64,000 nucleotides of DNA from Candidatus Saccharimonadota bacterium (GTDB taxonomy: Bacteria; Patescibacteriota; Saccharimonadia; Saccharimonadales; Saccharimonadaceae), in the NCBI GenBank assembly GCA_024699125.1, contig JAILQE010000012.1, positions 90,263-154,262 of the forward strand, written 5' to 3'. Numbering within the stretch: position 1 is the stretch's first letter; each line of letters opens with the position of its first letter. Under the pieces are notes generated by a model. That model had not been told where the DNA came from and did not search any database. It saw nothing but the letters and a program-made list of their open reading frames with translations. This document shows, piece after piece, positions 17,867 through 26,760 of the stretch. A program made the translations under genes and the position numbers.

Positions 17867-20800
17867 TTATTGACGTGGCGCAAGTTCGTGCAAGTAAGTA
17901 GTGTAGAGACTTCTGATGTGCTTTTCCTCAACCCTGCTGCTTTCCCACAAATAGAGGCTTGGAGAATAGTTGATAATTTCTGCCGGGACAACCGAATTAA
18001 GGCCGGTTGAAGCGCCAAAGATGCGGTAGAGTTTGAGGGCGTCGGCAATCAGCGTGCCGTTAATTTTGAGTTGCTTATTACAATATAGACCAGTGATTAG
18101 ATTGCTGCCAGCTTTGGAGGCCTCAGTTACGCTATTGCCGCTGAGCTTGGCGCAGGTGTTGATTGTTTTTTCAGCTAAGAGCACCGCATCTACACGGGTG
18201 ACGCTCGGTTCAATGTAAATGTTGCCTTCGGCAATAATGATATATTGTGGAACGTCGTTGAGGTTCTGCAAAGTGCCGTCGTTATAGAGTAGTGAGCTAC
18301 CACGAATCACGATGTTGCCTTTGGCGTAGACCACATGCATAGTGCCAGCCGCTAGTCTGCCGGTTGCTTCGATTGTGAGGTTGGATTCGGCGAAGGTGTA
18401 ACGCACGCCATCTTCTTCTGTATAACTACCCGCATTGCTGAGGTTCAAACTTACATAAGTATACTTATCATCATTGCGACTAGCATCTTTGACTTTTGCC
18501 TTGCTAGCGTATTTTTCCTTGAGCGTAGTCTTGGTGGCAGATTCGCCAGAGATACCAAATCTACCAGTCTTATTGCTTTGGCAGAGAGTATTAGCCAAAC
18601 TTAGTCTACTCATATCACAATACTTACTACTCTTGCTGCCGCCTGGATATTCAGTATTTACCACCAGGCCGACTTTACCATAGCCGGTGGCGGCGCCAGA
18701 AGCAAGGCCGGTTACGACGCCGTTTGCCATAATTGCCTGTTCAGCCCATGAACCAAACGTGATGCTTGGTGCGCCATTCGCGCGGATCATGTTGTAATCG
18801 TAGATACCATTGATGGTGTATTTGGTGGCTAGGTTAGCGGCGATATTGCCCGAGGCATATACGCTGCCGCCCCAAACTTGGAAGCTTGGCTTTTTGGCCA
18901 CGGTACGACAGTAGGCTTTAGATACAAAGGTGTTGCCGTTTGAAGGTTCCGTGTCGGTGGATTCAGCTGGATAAACTGTGACACCCATACAGACTTTCGA
19001 GCCAGCCGGTAGATCTGGTACGTTGTAGTCGGACATAAAGGTGCTTACCGATTCTGGCTTGTCTGGGCTTGGATTGATGTCGCTGTTTGCGTTAAATACC
19101 AAACCACTAGTTGCTGCACCGTCTTTGGCCGGAAGCTCTGCACAGTTCGAGAAGCCAAGTGAGTTACCGTAATAAGCACAGGCGTTTAGATTGCTGCCAG
19201 CACGCTGATGATCGCCGCCCTCATTTGGATTAGTATTCGTGGTATAGAACATGTAAAGTTTTACGGTGGATTCCGCCGTCTTGGTAGCGTATGTATCGTC
19301 TGCCTTCGCATTATAGCGTTGGTTTACGCGAATCTTAACGTTTTGACCAGAAATACCTTCGCCCGCATATACATATTCGCTGTTTGCGTCGATGCTTGCG
19401 GTTGTGCGATAGTTATATGGCACAATAACCTTCGCGCTGGAACTTTCGCTAATTGCACTATCCGAATTGCGCTTAGTGATGTCGTACCATTTATTGTCGT
19501 CTGCGTTTTGATAATAAACCACACAGCCCGAGCCACAGTTGCCGCGGTCGTGACCCGCCACCGAGTTGGTGCCCGGGTGGTCGAGCAAGGATTGCTCGAT
19601 CTCGTGGCCAACGGCGTTAGTAGTAATTGCTGTCCTAGACGAAGTCACTGAAGTAGATGCCGGGTTACCCACAACACCTATAAAGTTGCTTGTTTTTTCT
19701 GGGTGCACCATGATCTGGCCGCCTTGCGTATATGTGTAACTGTTGCTATTACCAACAAAGCTATCCGTGCCTGTTTTGTTGCCAATCGAGAATTGGTTTT
19801 GTTGTTCTACAAATGCGTTACGCAACGGAATGTTGATATATTTGCCATTGTTGCTCGAATTGGCATAATTGCTTTCGATATCGTTAGTATAGCGCGTGGC
19901 TTGTGCGCCTGGATAATAGCAGTGCATGAATTCGATGTTGTCGGTAGGCTTGGCGTAGACTACGCTGGTTTGATCTGGGGTTGGCGAAGTCGCGCTGCTA
20001 CCTAGATACTTTTTGACATAGCTCGTACTAGCGGTGGTGCCAATCGAGCCAAGTTCTGGGCATGGATTATAGTTTTTGAACCTTACACAGGCCGTAGTAT
20101 TGTGCCAAGTGCCATCATATTCAAATGACAAGGTTTCGCAGGCCGCGCCGATATTATACATATTCTTTGCATCTTCATCGGTGATGGCCGGACTACGTTC
20201 GTAGGTATTTGTAATTGTGCCGTCCGAGAGAACCTTGCGGTAGAGCCAAACCACCGTTCTGGCAGTACCAGAATGGCCTTCGTATTGATATAGTGGCCTA
20301 TTACTAGAAGCGTTGTATGTTTTGCTGTAGTTGTTTTCGCAAGAGTTGCTATCAGAGCAGCTGTTTGTAGTTGAAAATGGGATATCAACACTCATCTCGC
20401 CACCAATTGAAAAGCTGTGGTCGAAGACAATGTCGCTACCTTTGATGCTAGCTTCACTACATCCATCAATATCTAGCCAGACAATTGCGCCGTCTGCTTC
20501 ATAACCGGTACTAACACTTGCTCCGCCGCCACAACCATTCACTGTGACTTTGCTGGCACCTTTTGGATCGGCCGAAATACCACGGAAGTTGGCACAGGCC
20601 GTAGTACTACGTGCCACACCATCATAGGTGAAGCTAAGCGTCTGGCAAACTGTAGTGGTTTGGCCGATGCGAACGTTTGCGACCTTGTCGCTAGTAATCG
20701 TATTAACTTTGACTAGTTCATTACCGATAGCAGTTTTCTTGACTTCGATATGGAAATTGTCGTTTTTAGGTTGATTATCTGTAGTGCCGGATGTAGTAAG

Positions 20801-23542
20801 GGTGTATGGCACATAACCAGTGTTTTGAGTATCAATCTCATCCGTAGTCATCGCAGCTTCTATGTCGTGAATGAATGTTACTGGCATATCTATGCCACCA
20901 TTCGTACTCACACTCGGGAGCATCGGGACGAGAATCTCGAAGGATTCGGCAGTTTTGTTTGGCGAGGTTTTGGTGGCCCAACCACTGGATTTCGATGTGT
21001 TTTTATGCTTTGCGGTAGTTTGGCTTTTGACGCTCGGTAAGGAGAGTTCGCCAACAACTGTTGCGCAGGCTTTAGTGCTCCAACCGCTAAATTGGAGAGT
21101 TTCGCAGACGACCTTGGTTTCACCGGGAGCCACATATACATCGGTGGATCCGCTTGAGACCTCGCCGGCGACCGTCATCGAGCCGCTGCCCGGGAAGGTT
21201 TTTGTAAAGTTTCCTTCATAATTTGATGCGTAGCTTTTTACGATAGTAAATGGCATAGTGCCGGTGGATTGATTTTTGGCGTCACCACGGGTAGATGTAG
21301 CCGTAATGTCATGCTTGAAGCTAATTGTTTGCTTTCCTGTGCTGTCGGCAGGAACTTTGATTTTGATCGTGTCGAGATTGGCCGTGTCATTATTTGTAGA
21401 TGTCGAGGTCTTCTTCGAATCGCTGGCAGATACTTCGCTCTTACCTTTGAAGGTTGGGCTCTCGCCAATAATATCGATACAAACTCTTGGCGCGCCGCTA
21501 TATGTGTTATAGGAGAATTCCAGTGTTTGACAGGTGGTGCCAAGCGGCACGTCCACGGAAGAACCATAAACCGCATGCGTGTCTTCGCTCGTGGTGAAGC
21601 TATACGTTTTATTCTGCTGACCCTGAATATAGGTGTCGCCGCGCTTGATTGAGTATGTGATGTTGCCCGTGTAAGCCTCGATACTGTCGCTGTTTTTGGC
21701 TTTGAGGTCGTGCGTAAAGTAGGCCGTTGTGGCGGCGGTACCGTTGTATGGTTTATAGATGGTGCGCGAGGTGCTAGCAGTCTTAGAATCGTTTCGCCAG
21801 TCAGTAGTAGTACTCACATCGCCACTGCTGACCGAGCTGCGACCACTCACGGCGAAGTTATTGCCTTTGATGTGAGCACAAACCTTCGTCTTCATATCCG
21901 TCCCATCGTGAGTTGCGGTCATTTCCTGACAAACCGTAATATCTGTAGATCCAGTAATATTGCTGATAGTAATCGTTGATTCGTCAGCCGTAACCGGAGT
22001 TACCGAACTTGAGCTAGCAACGGTAATTTTCTTTGTGCCAGTTACAGTGTCGTATCGCTCCACGGTCGCGGAGCTGTTGTTAGTAGATTGCTCGATCTTA
22101 TAACTGACGTTTGCCGACGCAGAATTACTCTCTGCTGATCCTATAAGAGTATGGACAAATAGAACATCCACTGATGCGGAGGAGCCGGTAACCGTAACGT
22201 CATAATTAACGGTTTTTGTTTCCCCATTCCCAGCAGCTGAAGCTTCGCTGGTCGCTTGTTGTTTGTCTTCCGTACTGTCCTTTGGGACCTTGACCGTACT
22301 TTGAGTGGTTAAAATAACTTTGTCGTTTTTAACAAGTTCCGCGCAAGCCTTACTCTTGCGTTGTTGCCCACCATCAGAATACGACAGCGTGTCGCACATC
22401 GTGGTAGTACCGGTCGAAAGATCGTCAATATTAAACGTGGCAGGGCGAACAATGGTGGTACAACCGTCACCATCACAACCGTTCGCGCTGAACCCATTAG
22501 AGGTATCTCCATAGATATACATATCATTCAAGTTGCTCTGTTTGGCTTTAAAGCTTAGATTATCGTTCATTACGCTATAGGTAGTATTGCCGCTGCCCTT
22601 AATTTGGTGATAAAAAGTGACAACAACGGTTTCATCCGCGACCGTTTTCGAAGCACTGGCTGGTGGATTCGTGCGGTCCGGATTACTCCTAGTAGTCCAA
22701 TCTGTATAAGTCGTACTACCATAGTCTATACTAACACCGGATCGCCCTTTTATGCTTTCGCCATCACCTGCACAGAACCAGTTAACTCTAGAAAAATCCG
22801 ATACGCCGTTACCAGTATTGCTTTTTACTAGTGCACTATGAGAATAAACGTCGAAAACCTCATATGTTGAGCCGTAGTATTCACCCTTCAACACGGTTTC
22901 GCCCCAGTCACTATTTCGATCGGACATATACGGGTTACTTTTTGGTTTCTGGGTAAATTCTTCGTGCAGTATATCCCATCTTCCGTTATTGCTTTTGTCG
23001 AAATAACCATAATTTTCAACATCACGCCCTTGATTGTCTTTCGACACGAGAACGACCGGATATAGCCCTACACCACTTGTGCCATACGTCTGCATCGGCG
23101 AAACTCTGCCAGCAAACGGACGTAATTGCGCCACTAGTGGCGCCCCAGCTTGAAAACCCCTCACTGCGGTTTCTAGGCCACTACTTAATAGATTTGGTTT
23201 ATAAACCTCAAATCCTAAAAACCAAAAACCGCCACCGTATTTTTCATTAGCACATTCTTTAGCGATAGTTGCACGGCCAGAGTTATTGGTGCCTGGCATT
23301 TTTATGTCTTGTGTCCATCCGGCCGGCCATTCGTAGTGCTGCCAGCTAAATCCAAAACAGGTGTCCCACCAATCTTTTGTTTCGCCTTCTTGTCCGCAGG
23401 TTCCTCCACTAATAAACTGCCCAAATCCTTGTGCACCCTCCGCGAATACCTTATTTCCCCCAAAAATAGTCACCGTTGTCATCATAAATAGCAGAACGAC
23501 GGCAGTTTTTTTCAGGATTATTCTTACACCACCACTGAACAT
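17867..23542 (-). CDS. Giant secreted protein with repeated Cys-pair modules
   Basis: The 1891-aa protein has an N-terminal signal/anchor (LKKTAVVLLFMMTTVTIFGG). Residues 30-330 form a Trp- and Cys-containing head. About six diverged modules of roughly 90-110 residues follow, each carrying a Cys pair of the form VCQTLSFxYDG...TACAxFxG and a VxFxHDIxA strand; the paired cysteines suggest a disulfide per module. The C-terminal 350 residues have short beta-strand turns (IVIRGSSLLYNDGTL, IIIAEGNIYI) suggesting a beta-helix or filament-like end. I recognise no named family. There is no LPxTG motif and no C-terminal membrane helix. A TGGTTATAAT -10 box ends nine nt before the ATG. Confidence 0.85.
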   Translation of the reverse strand: MFSGGVRIILKKTAVVLLFMMTTVTIFGGNKVFAEGAQGFGQFISGGTCGQEGETKDWWDTCFGFSWQHYEWPAGWTQDIKMPGTNNSGRATIAKECANEKYGGGFWFLGFEVYKPNLLSSGLETAVRGFQAGAPLVAQLRPFAGRVSPMQTYGTSGVGLYPVVLVSKDNQGRDVENYGYFDKSNNGRWDILHEEFTQKPKSNPYMSDRNSDWGETVLKGEYYGSTYEVFDVYSHSALVKSNTGNGVSDFSRVNWFCAGDGESIKGRSGVSIDYGSTTYTDWTTRSNPDRTNPPASASKTVADETVVVTFYHQIKGSGNTTYSVMNDNLSFKAKQSNLNDMYIYGDTSNGFSANGCDGDGCTTIVRPATFNIDDLSTGTTTMCDTLSYSDGGQQRKSKACAELVKNDKVILTTQSTVKVPKDSTEDKQQATSEASAAGNGETKTVNYDVTVTGSSASVDVLFVHTLIGSAESNSASANVSYKIEQSTNNSSATVERYDTVTGTKKITVASSSSVTPVTADESTITISNITGSTDITVCQEMTATHDGTDMKTKVCAHIKGNNFAVSGRSSVSSGDVSTTTDWRNDSKTASTSRTIYKPYNGTAATTAYFTHDLKAKNSDSIEAYTGNITYSIKRGDTYIQGQQNKTYSFTTSEDTHAVYGSSVDVPLGTTCQTLEFSYNTYSGAPRVCIDIIGESPTFKGKSEVSASDSKKTSTSTNNDTANLDTIKIKVPADSTGKQTISFKHDITATSTRGDAKNQSTGTMPFTIVKSYASNYEGNFTKTFPGSGSMTVAGEVSSGSTDVYVAPGETKVVCETLQFSGWSTKACATVVGELSLPSVKSQTTAKHKNTSKSSGWATKTSPNKTAESFEILVPMLPSVSTNGGIDMPVTFIHDIEAAMTTDEIDTQNTGYVPYTLTTSGTTDNQPKNDNFHIEVKKTAIGNELVKVNTITSDKVANVRIGQTTTVCQTLSFTYDGVARSTTACANFRGISADPKGASKVTVNGCGGGASVSTGYEADGAIVWLDIDGCSEASIKGSDIVFDHSFSIGGEMSVDIPFSTTNSCSDSNSCENNYSKTYNASSNRPLYQYEGHSGTARTVVWLYRKVLSDGTITNTYERSPAITDEDAKNMYNIGAACETLSFEYDGTWHNTTACVRFKNYNPCPELGSIGTTASTSYVKKYLGSSATSPTPDQTSVVYAKPTDNIEFMHCYYPGAQATRYTNDIESNYANSSNNGKYINIPLRNAFVEQQNQFSIGNKTGTDSFVGNSNSYTYTQGGQIMVHPEKTSNFIGVVGNPASTSVTSSRTAITTNAVGHEIEQSLLDHPGTNSVAGHDRGNCGSGCVVYYQNADDNKWYDITKRNSDSAISESSSAKVIVPYNYRTTASIDANSEYVYAGEGISGQNVKIRVNQRYNAKADDTYATKTAESTVKLYMFYTTNTNPNEGGDHQRAGSNLNACAYYGNSLGFSNCAELPAKDGAATSGLVFNANSDINPSPDKPESVSTFMSDYNVPDLPAGSKVCMGVTVYPAESTDTEPSNGNTFVSKAYCRTVAKKPSFQVWGGSVYASGNIAANLATKYTINGIYDYNMIRANGAPSITFGSWAEQAIMANGVVTGLASGAATGYGKVGLVVNTEYPGGSKSSKYCDMSRLSLANTLCQSNKTGRFGISGESATKTTLKEKYASKAKVKDASRNDDKYTYVSLNLSNAGSYTEEDGVRYTFAESNLTIEATGRLAAGTMHVVYAKGNIVIRGSSLLYNDGTLQNLNDVPQYIIIAEGNIYIEPSVTRVDAVLLAEKTINTCAKLSGNSVTEASKAGSNLITGLYCNKQLKINGTLIADALKLYRIFGASTGLNSVVPAEIINYSPSLYLWESSRVEEKHIRSLYTTYLHELAPRQ

Positions 23543-23581
23543 CTATATATAATTATAACCATAAAAAATTTAAAATACAAC

Positions 23582-23614
23582 AAAAAAACGCCCATTCCTA
23601 GAATGAGCGTTTTT
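23582..23614. terminator. Bidirectional terminator
   Basis: AAAAACGCCCATTC / GAATGAGCGTTTTT forms a 14-bp stem with a three-base loop and flanking T-runs on both strands. It lies downstream of the minus-strand stalk-protein gene (start 24540). Confidence 0.85.
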
Positions 23615-23619
23615 GATTG

Positions 23620-24540
23620 TCATGAAGATGTGAACTGCAGAATACCATACCCTTGATGCGCAGGTGAGTCTGTATAAATTTCGTCACCATTATCATCGTA
23701 GTACGTTATATATACCCAGTCTACATCCATTCCGTCACACTGATAGAAAGTAGTATGTAGATACACTTCCCCGCTACAATAGAAGCCAACCCAGATTATA
23801 GTATTGCCCTTTTGGAGCTTATAGTCAATCACGTATTTACTCCAATTGGCGGACCACGTTCCAACTTTTCTTACCGAAGAACTTACTATTGAGTAACCGT
23901 TAAGATATGGATTTACACAATATTGCGTGATCTTGTTTCTGTAATCCTGCATCATTTCGTCTTCTGAATTAAAACCAAATGGAAGATTGTCTTTACTGTA
24001 TTCTCCATTGGGCTTAACCGGTGTCGGAATCGGCGGCGTTGTCGGTGTCGGCGTGGCCGGCTTTACAGTGGGCGTCGGAGTGGCAGGCGCCTGTGTAGGC
24101 GTCGCCGTGGGTTTCGGTGTTGCCGTAGGCTTCGGGCTAGGTGTAGCCGTCGGCTTAGGCGTAGCAGTGGGCTTAGGTACTGGCGTACTCGTGGGCTTCG
24201 GTGTGTTTGTCACTGTGGGCTTCGGAGTAGACGTCAGTTCAGGCGTCGGCGTATCCGTCGGTTCAGGCGTCGGCGTATCCGTGGGCACCGGGGTGTCCGT
24301 CGGGCTCAGCGTACTCGTCGGAATAATCGTCGGAGTATTCGTCGGCGCAAGTGTTGCTGTGGGGCTAGGCGTGCTCGTTGCCGTCATCGGCACGGTCACG
24401 GTAGCCGTAGGTGTGGGGGTATCCGTAATTTTTGGATCTCCCCCTTTGTGGTTACAGATTGCTATGCAAAGAACTGCAACCAAAATCGCGACGGCCACTG
24501 CTATTCCGCAGAAAACCATCCTCTTCTTTTTAAAGTTCAT
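23620..24540 (-). CDS. Membrane-anchored protein with Thr/Pro stalk and small C-terminal domain
   Basis: The 306-aa protein starts with a basic stretch and one TM helix (about residues 8-30). A stalk of about 145 residues of TPTPT/PKPTATP-type repeats follows, then a globular domain of about 120 residues beginning NLPFGFNSEDEMMQ. The stalk should extend the domain away from the cell surface. The C-terminal domain start resembles that of the neighbouring 24760-25833 protein (NLPDGFTSEEQL), so they are probably paralogues. Function is unknown. Unlike most genes here it has a 5' UTR of about 90 nt and a purine-rich SD (GGGAGGG). It ends with TGA, evidence that UGA is a stop codon. Confidence 0.85.
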   Translation of the reverse strand: MNFKKKRMVFCGIAVAVAILVAVLCIAICNHKGGDPKITDTPTPTATVTVPMTATSTPSPTATLAPTNTPTIIPTSTLSPTDTPVPTDTPTPEPTDTPTPELTSTPKPTVTNTPKPTSTPVPKPTATPKPTATPSPKPTATPKPTATPTQAPATPTPTVKPATPTPTTPPIPTPVKPNGEYSKDNLPFGFNSEDEMMQDYRNKITQYCVNPYLNGYSIVSSSVRKVGTWSANWSKYVIDYKLQKGNTIIWVGFYCSGEVYLHTTFYQCDGMDVDWVYITYYDDNGDEIYTDSPAHQGYGILQFTSS

Positions 24541-24591
24541 TCTTGGATCCCTCCCATCCTTTGAAATTTGGTGTATCGGCCAATTCCGAAT

Positions 24592-24642
24592 ACTAACACT
24601 ATGTTAGCATTTTTGGCCAGATACGGCCATACAAATATTGTA
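24592..24642 (-). promoter_or_regulatory. Promoter plus TAACATAGTGTTA palindrome upstream of stalk gene
   Basis: On the minus strand an extended -10 TGATACAAT is followed by a short hairpin (GGCCGTATCTGGCC) and then the dyad GCTAACATAGTGTTAG (24592-24609). The same order and core (TAACATAG-N-GTTA) recur upstream of the lipoprotein gene at 26607. Confidence 0.6.
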
Positions 24643-24708
24643 TCATGTTTTCGCCGTTTTGGCAAGCCGCACCCCTGTTGCGAGCGGTTTTTGATTGGCG
24701 TTTTGCAG

Positions 24709-24742
24709 CAAAAAAGCGCCCACTACAAGAGCGAGCGCTTTC
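24709..24742 (-). terminator. Rho-independent terminator
   Basis: AAGCGC / GCGCTT with an interior stem is followed on the minus strand by TTTTTT. It ends the 24760-25833 transcript. Confidence 0.75.
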
Positions 24743-24759
24743 GAGAGAACATCACCTCC

Positions 24760-25833
24760 TTAATAAATGTCACCGAAGACTATATCGATCCAGTAATCAA
24801 TATCTGAATCTTTGCTGATAGTTTCGGTCATAGCCTTCTGGCCGTTGTAGTACAACTCAAGCTTCTTGTACGTTATACTAGTCCAGCCGTTAACAACCCT
24901 AACTGCATAGTCTTCACCATACAACATAAAAGTGATAACTACTTTAAAGTTAGAGAGCTCTTCGTGATGTGCCGTAACTTCGCAGTAGTATACTATCCAC
25001 CCATTAATCTTTTTGTCCGTCGCTTTGAGACTGTAACTCTCGTATACAAGCCAGTTTCTCTTTAGCGATGGCCGAACATCCTTGTTGACTTTAACTTCGG
25101 CGATAGCCCTAGCGAGCTGCTCTTCCGACGTAAAACCATCTGGCAAGTTGCTCGGTGACCACTGAAGCTGAGATACTATCTCTGGTCCGTTCGTCGGTTT
25201 CGGTGTAGGGTTAGGTTTCGTGTGGTGCACGATACCTCCCTGGGTCGGAGTCGGTGTCGGGGTATCCGGAACCTGGGTTACCGTGGGTACCGGCGTATTA
25301 GTCGGTGTCGGCGTTGCAGGAACCGGGGTTGGCGTAGCAGGCGCTTTGGTTGGCGTCGGCGTAGCCGGCCTCGGTGTAGGGGTTGCCGTTTTGGGCGTCG
25401 GCGTAGCCGGCTTTGCAGTCGGTGTGGCCGTGGGTGCCTTGGTCGGCGTGTTCGTCGGCACAGGTGAATCCGTGGGCTTCGGTGTACCCGTTGGGGTATT
25501 CGTAGGCTCAGGACTCGGCGTTGCCGTTGCCGTTGGCGTCTCCGTCGGTTCCGGCGTGGGTGAATCGGTCGGCACCGCAGTGTTCGTAGGCTCGGGAGTC
25601 GAGGTCGGCTCGAGAGTCGGCGTACTTATGGGCGCGACAGTATTCGTCGGTGCCGGCGTGTTGCTGAGCGCAACCGTCGTAGTCGGCGTTGCCGTTACTA
25701 TGGTCGGGCTCGGTATAGGATCAGCAGGCGAGCTGTTTCGCCCGAGACCCCACCACACTAATCCTAAGATCAAAAGTGTGGTTACCCCAATTATTGCAAT
25801 CAGGGTGATTCTCTCTTTCTTAGTAAGGTTCAT
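24760..25833 (-). CDS. Membrane-anchored protein with Thr/Pro stalk
   Basis: The 357-aa protein has a short basic start, one TM helix (about residues 8-30) and a long low-complexity stalk (about 40-210) of PTPTNTP/TPEPTE-type units. A C-terminal domain of about 125 residues begins NLPDGFTSEEQLARA. It is a probable paralogue of the adjacent 23620-24540 gene. The surface location is inferred from the topology and the ligand is unknown. Translation is driven by a strong Shine-Dalgarno (AAGGAGGTG), and the leader lacks the palindrome found on its two neighbours. Antisense Val/Gly-rich ORFs in this stretch are artefacts of the repeat. Confidence 0.85.
   Translation of the reverse strand: MNLTKKERITLIAIIGVTTLLILGLVWWGLGRNSSPADPIPSPTIVTATPTTTVALSNTPAPTNTVAPISTPTLEPTSTPEPTNTAVPTDSPTPEPTETPTATATPSPEPTNTPTGTPKPTDSPVPTNTPTKAPTATPTAKPATPTPKTATPTPRPATPTPTKAPATPTPVPATPTPTNTPVPTVTQVPDTPTPTPTQGGIVHHTKPNPTPKPTNGPEIVSQLQWSPSNLPDGFTSEEQLARAIAEVKVNKDVRPSLKRNWLVYESYSLKATDKKINGWIVYYCEVTAHHEELSNFKVVITFMLYGEDYAVRVVNGWTSITYKKLELYYNGQKAMTETISKDSDIDYWIDIVFGDIY
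25235..25700. repeat. Thr/Pro stalk-coding low-complexity repeat
   Basis: Short imperfect repeats of the type GTCGGCGTNGCCGG encode the stalk. A second block of the same kind spans roughly 24010-24425 in the neighbouring gene. Codon-level variation indicates diverged tandem duplication. Such tracts commonly change length. Confidence 0.8.
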
Positions 25834-25949
25834 ACACTCACCTCCTTAAATTTTATTTTTTAGAGAGAAGTATAACTATATCTATATTTTATTACAAAAC
25901 CCCTGTTTTGTCAAGAGTAAGCGTTTTCCTACCCCTGTTTTTTTTCCAA

Positions 25950-25990
25950 CAGAAAACCGCCCCAAAGGGTATTGGAGCGGTTTAGTGTTT
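25950..25990 (-). terminator. Terminator after the 26005-26607 lipoprotein gene
   Basis: A seven-bp AAACCGC / GCGGTTT stem has a second inner stem (CCAATACCCTTTGG) and a partial T-run on the minus strand. Confidence 0.65.
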
Positions 25991-26004
25991 TTTTATAGGA
26001 TTCG

Positions 26005-26607
26005 TTAGTTCATGTGTTCAGCTATGCCTCTGACGTCGCGATACTCGCCGATAATTATCCATTCGTTGTTGACGAGGTATTCTTCAGTAATGAAATCATA
26101 CACGATTTCATCTTTGACCTTATCGGTGATATAGGTCGCTCTTCTCGAGCGAAACTCCAGGGTAAGTCTACGACCACCCTTTTCACAAACATACGTCATC
26201 AGATATTCCTCGATGCCATACACTCGCGAACCCGTACGTTCTATATGCTTTTCCGCAATATAATAGCCGTCCAGGAAAGGAATAATATGGCTCTCTTCCA
26301 GCTCCTTGAGTGCTTTTTCGTCTTCCTCAGGAAAATCGAAATTGCCATCAAAGATGAATTCGGTCGAAGAAATCACAACGCTAGTTGTGGGTGTCGCCGT
26401 AGGAATCGAAACCGTAGGTTCCGCCGTAGGGGTCGCTGTGGGCGTCAAAGTGATTTCTGTTTCAATCTTTTCGAGCTCACTAGTGACCGTCTCTACGGGG
26501 GTAGAAGACGTTGCCGAAACCGGCTTCGTTTTTCCACATCCTACAAGCATAGCAACTACCATAATCATAACTACTACTAATCCTATATTTTTAATGTTCT
26601 TATTCAT
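26005..26607 (-). CDS. Lipoprotein with short Thr-rich linker
   Basis: The 200-aa protein has a lipoprotein signal peptide ending in AMLVGC (lipobox, Cys about residue 25), then a 50-residue Thr/Pro/Glu-rich linker and a domain of about 130 residues (FDFPEEDEKAL onward). The length and position of the domain match those of the two stalk proteins next door, suggesting a small paralogous set. I reject the ORF-track TTG start (26622); ATG 26607 has a strong SD (AGGAGGAAG) seven bases upstream. The function is not recognised. Confidence 0.85.
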   Translation of the reverse strand: MNKNIKNIGLVVVMIMVVAMLVGCGKTKPVSATSSTPVETVTSELEKIETEITLTPTATPTAEPTVSIPTATPTTSVVISSTEFIFDGNFDFPEEDEKALKELEESHIIPFLDGYYIAEKHIERTGSRVYGIEEYLMTYVCEKGGRRLTLEFRSRRATYITDKVKDEIVYDFITEEYLVNNEWIIIGEYRDVRGIAEHMN

Positions 26608-26630
26608 AATCTTCCTCCTCAATCGGGAAA

Positions 26631-26690
26631 GCTTAACCCTATGTTAAGCCTGTAGCTAGATGAATACCTTTCAGCTACACTTATATTGTA
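26631..26690 (-). promoter_or_regulatory. Promoter, hairpin and TAACATAGGGTTA palindrome upstream of lipoprotein gene
   Basis: The minus strand carries the extended -10 TGATACAATAT (26683-26693 region) and a stem GTAGCT...AGCTAC (26652-26678). The palindrome GCTTAACATAGGGTTAAGC (26631-26649) follows, then the SD. It parallels the leader at 24592-24642 and could act as an operator or an RNA element. Confidence 0.6.
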
Positions 26691-26760
26691 TCACATTTTG
26701 CTAAAAAAATCAAGATGCTTATGGTTATTTTTTGGGTTTTCCCTGTTAGATATTACAAAA

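Noticed and set aside
23987-24607. Plus-strand Val/Gly-rich ORF (206 aa) and its like at 25220-25849
   Set aside because: They are the antisense of Thr/Pro stalk repeats, which open all frames.
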